From positions 1 to 21,920 of the forward strand of contig CAYREF010000034.1 in assembly GCA_964423265.1 (NCBI GenBank): a stretch of 21,920 nt of DNA. Reading direction: 5' to 3'. Under the pieces are notes generated by a model that searched no databases, had not been told where the DNA came from, and saw only the letters and a list, made by a program, of their open reading frames with translations. Positions 21,869 to 21,920 of the stretch are shown here, piece after piece. The DNA is from M55B165 sp964423265. GTDB lineage: Bacteria; Actinomycetota; Humimicrobiia; Humimicrobiales; Humimicrobiaceae. The translations under genes were made by a program, and so were the position numbers. How positions within the stretch are numbered: the first letter of the stretch is position 1; each line of letters begins with the position of its first letter.

Positions 21869-21920
21869 TTGGACATTTACCAAGAAGCCCTTGAAATGCA
21901 TAAAAAATTTGTAGGAAAAA
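21869..21920 (+). CDS. Probable malic enzyme, N-terminus only (runs off the window)
   Basis: Seventeen residues are visible from a TTG start: MDIYQEALEMHKKFVGK. The pattern M-D-x-Y-x-x-A-L-E-x-H-x-K is that of the N-terminus of bacterial NAD(P)-dependent malic enzymes, which convert malate to pyruvate and CO2. TGGAGGA lies about 7 bases upstream as ribosome site. The rest is outside the window, so the call rests on a short stretch. If right, it supplies pyruvate in an organism that also has the citrate-type operon at 2969-8213. Confidence 0.6.
   Translation, partial: MDIYQEALEMHKKFVGK

Noticed and set aside
1..21920. CRISPR array, tRNA, rRNA or insertion-sequence transposase
   Set aside because: I looked for regularly spaced repeats, tRNA-like cloverleaf ends and transposase-like reading frames and saw none.

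Overview
The window is a piece of an AT-rich bacterial chromosome. It shows sigma-70-like promoters, Shine-Dalgarno sites (often strong inside operons), frequent TTG starts, and heavy use of ATA and AGG/AGA codons. The gene content points to an anaerobe: an isopropylmalate-synthase-family route toward 2-oxo acids, a LeuC/LeuD-type aconitase, a dicluster-type ferredoxin protein, Nfu, and a probable malic enzyme. I cannot place it taxonomically. An uncultivated anaerobic lineage or a clostridia-like bacterium would both fit.

Layout. 1-642: the end of an LsrG-like monooxygenase gene, then a small unknown gene on the minus strand that has a promoter, leader and terminator arrangement upstream. 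890-2785: archease and RtcB, an RNA ligation/repair pair. 2836-8213: a five-gene operon of two paralogous synthases, aconitase large and small subunits, and an isocitrate-dehydrogenase-like enzyme, preceded by a palindrome-rich control region and closed by a clear terminator. 8318-9559: a 4Fe-4S protein with a near-consensus promoter covered by an inverted repeat, then Nfu. 9560-10022: a long non-coding stretch with several hairpins. 10023-11336: a solitary AAA/DUF4143 ATPase. 11481-11929: a broken adenylate-kinase-like gene. 11967-12383: a YjbQ-family protein. 12386-18750 (minus strand): an osmoprotectant (OpuC-type) importer locus interrupted by a flavoprotein oxidoreductase, and upstream of it a two-gene ABC exporter. 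18837-21782: pabA-pabB-pabC for p-aminobenzoate and folate. 21869 to the end: the start of a probable malic enzyme.

The most interesting observation is in the five-gene operon. The two adjacent synthases have complementary losses of active-site residues. The first keeps the barrel metal-site motifs but has lost the HESGIH lid motif. The second keeps HESGIH but has lost two metal-site residues. Because enzymes of this family build each active site across a dimer interface, the pair is best read as an obligate heteromer. The dehydrogenase carries the Ser/Asn/Arg signature of isocitrate dehydrogenase, so the operon may make 2-oxoglutarate from oxaloacetate and acetyl-CoA through a Re-citrate-synthase-like heteromer. 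A homocitrate pathway is the alternative.

The second theme is gene breakage. Three of the four OpuC-type genes carry frameshifts: an exact 8-bp tandem duplication in the binding protein, and shifts at A6 runs in the ATPase and one permease. The adenylate-kinase-like gene is also broken. The homopolymer events could be sequence errors. The 8-bp duplication is harder to explain that way.
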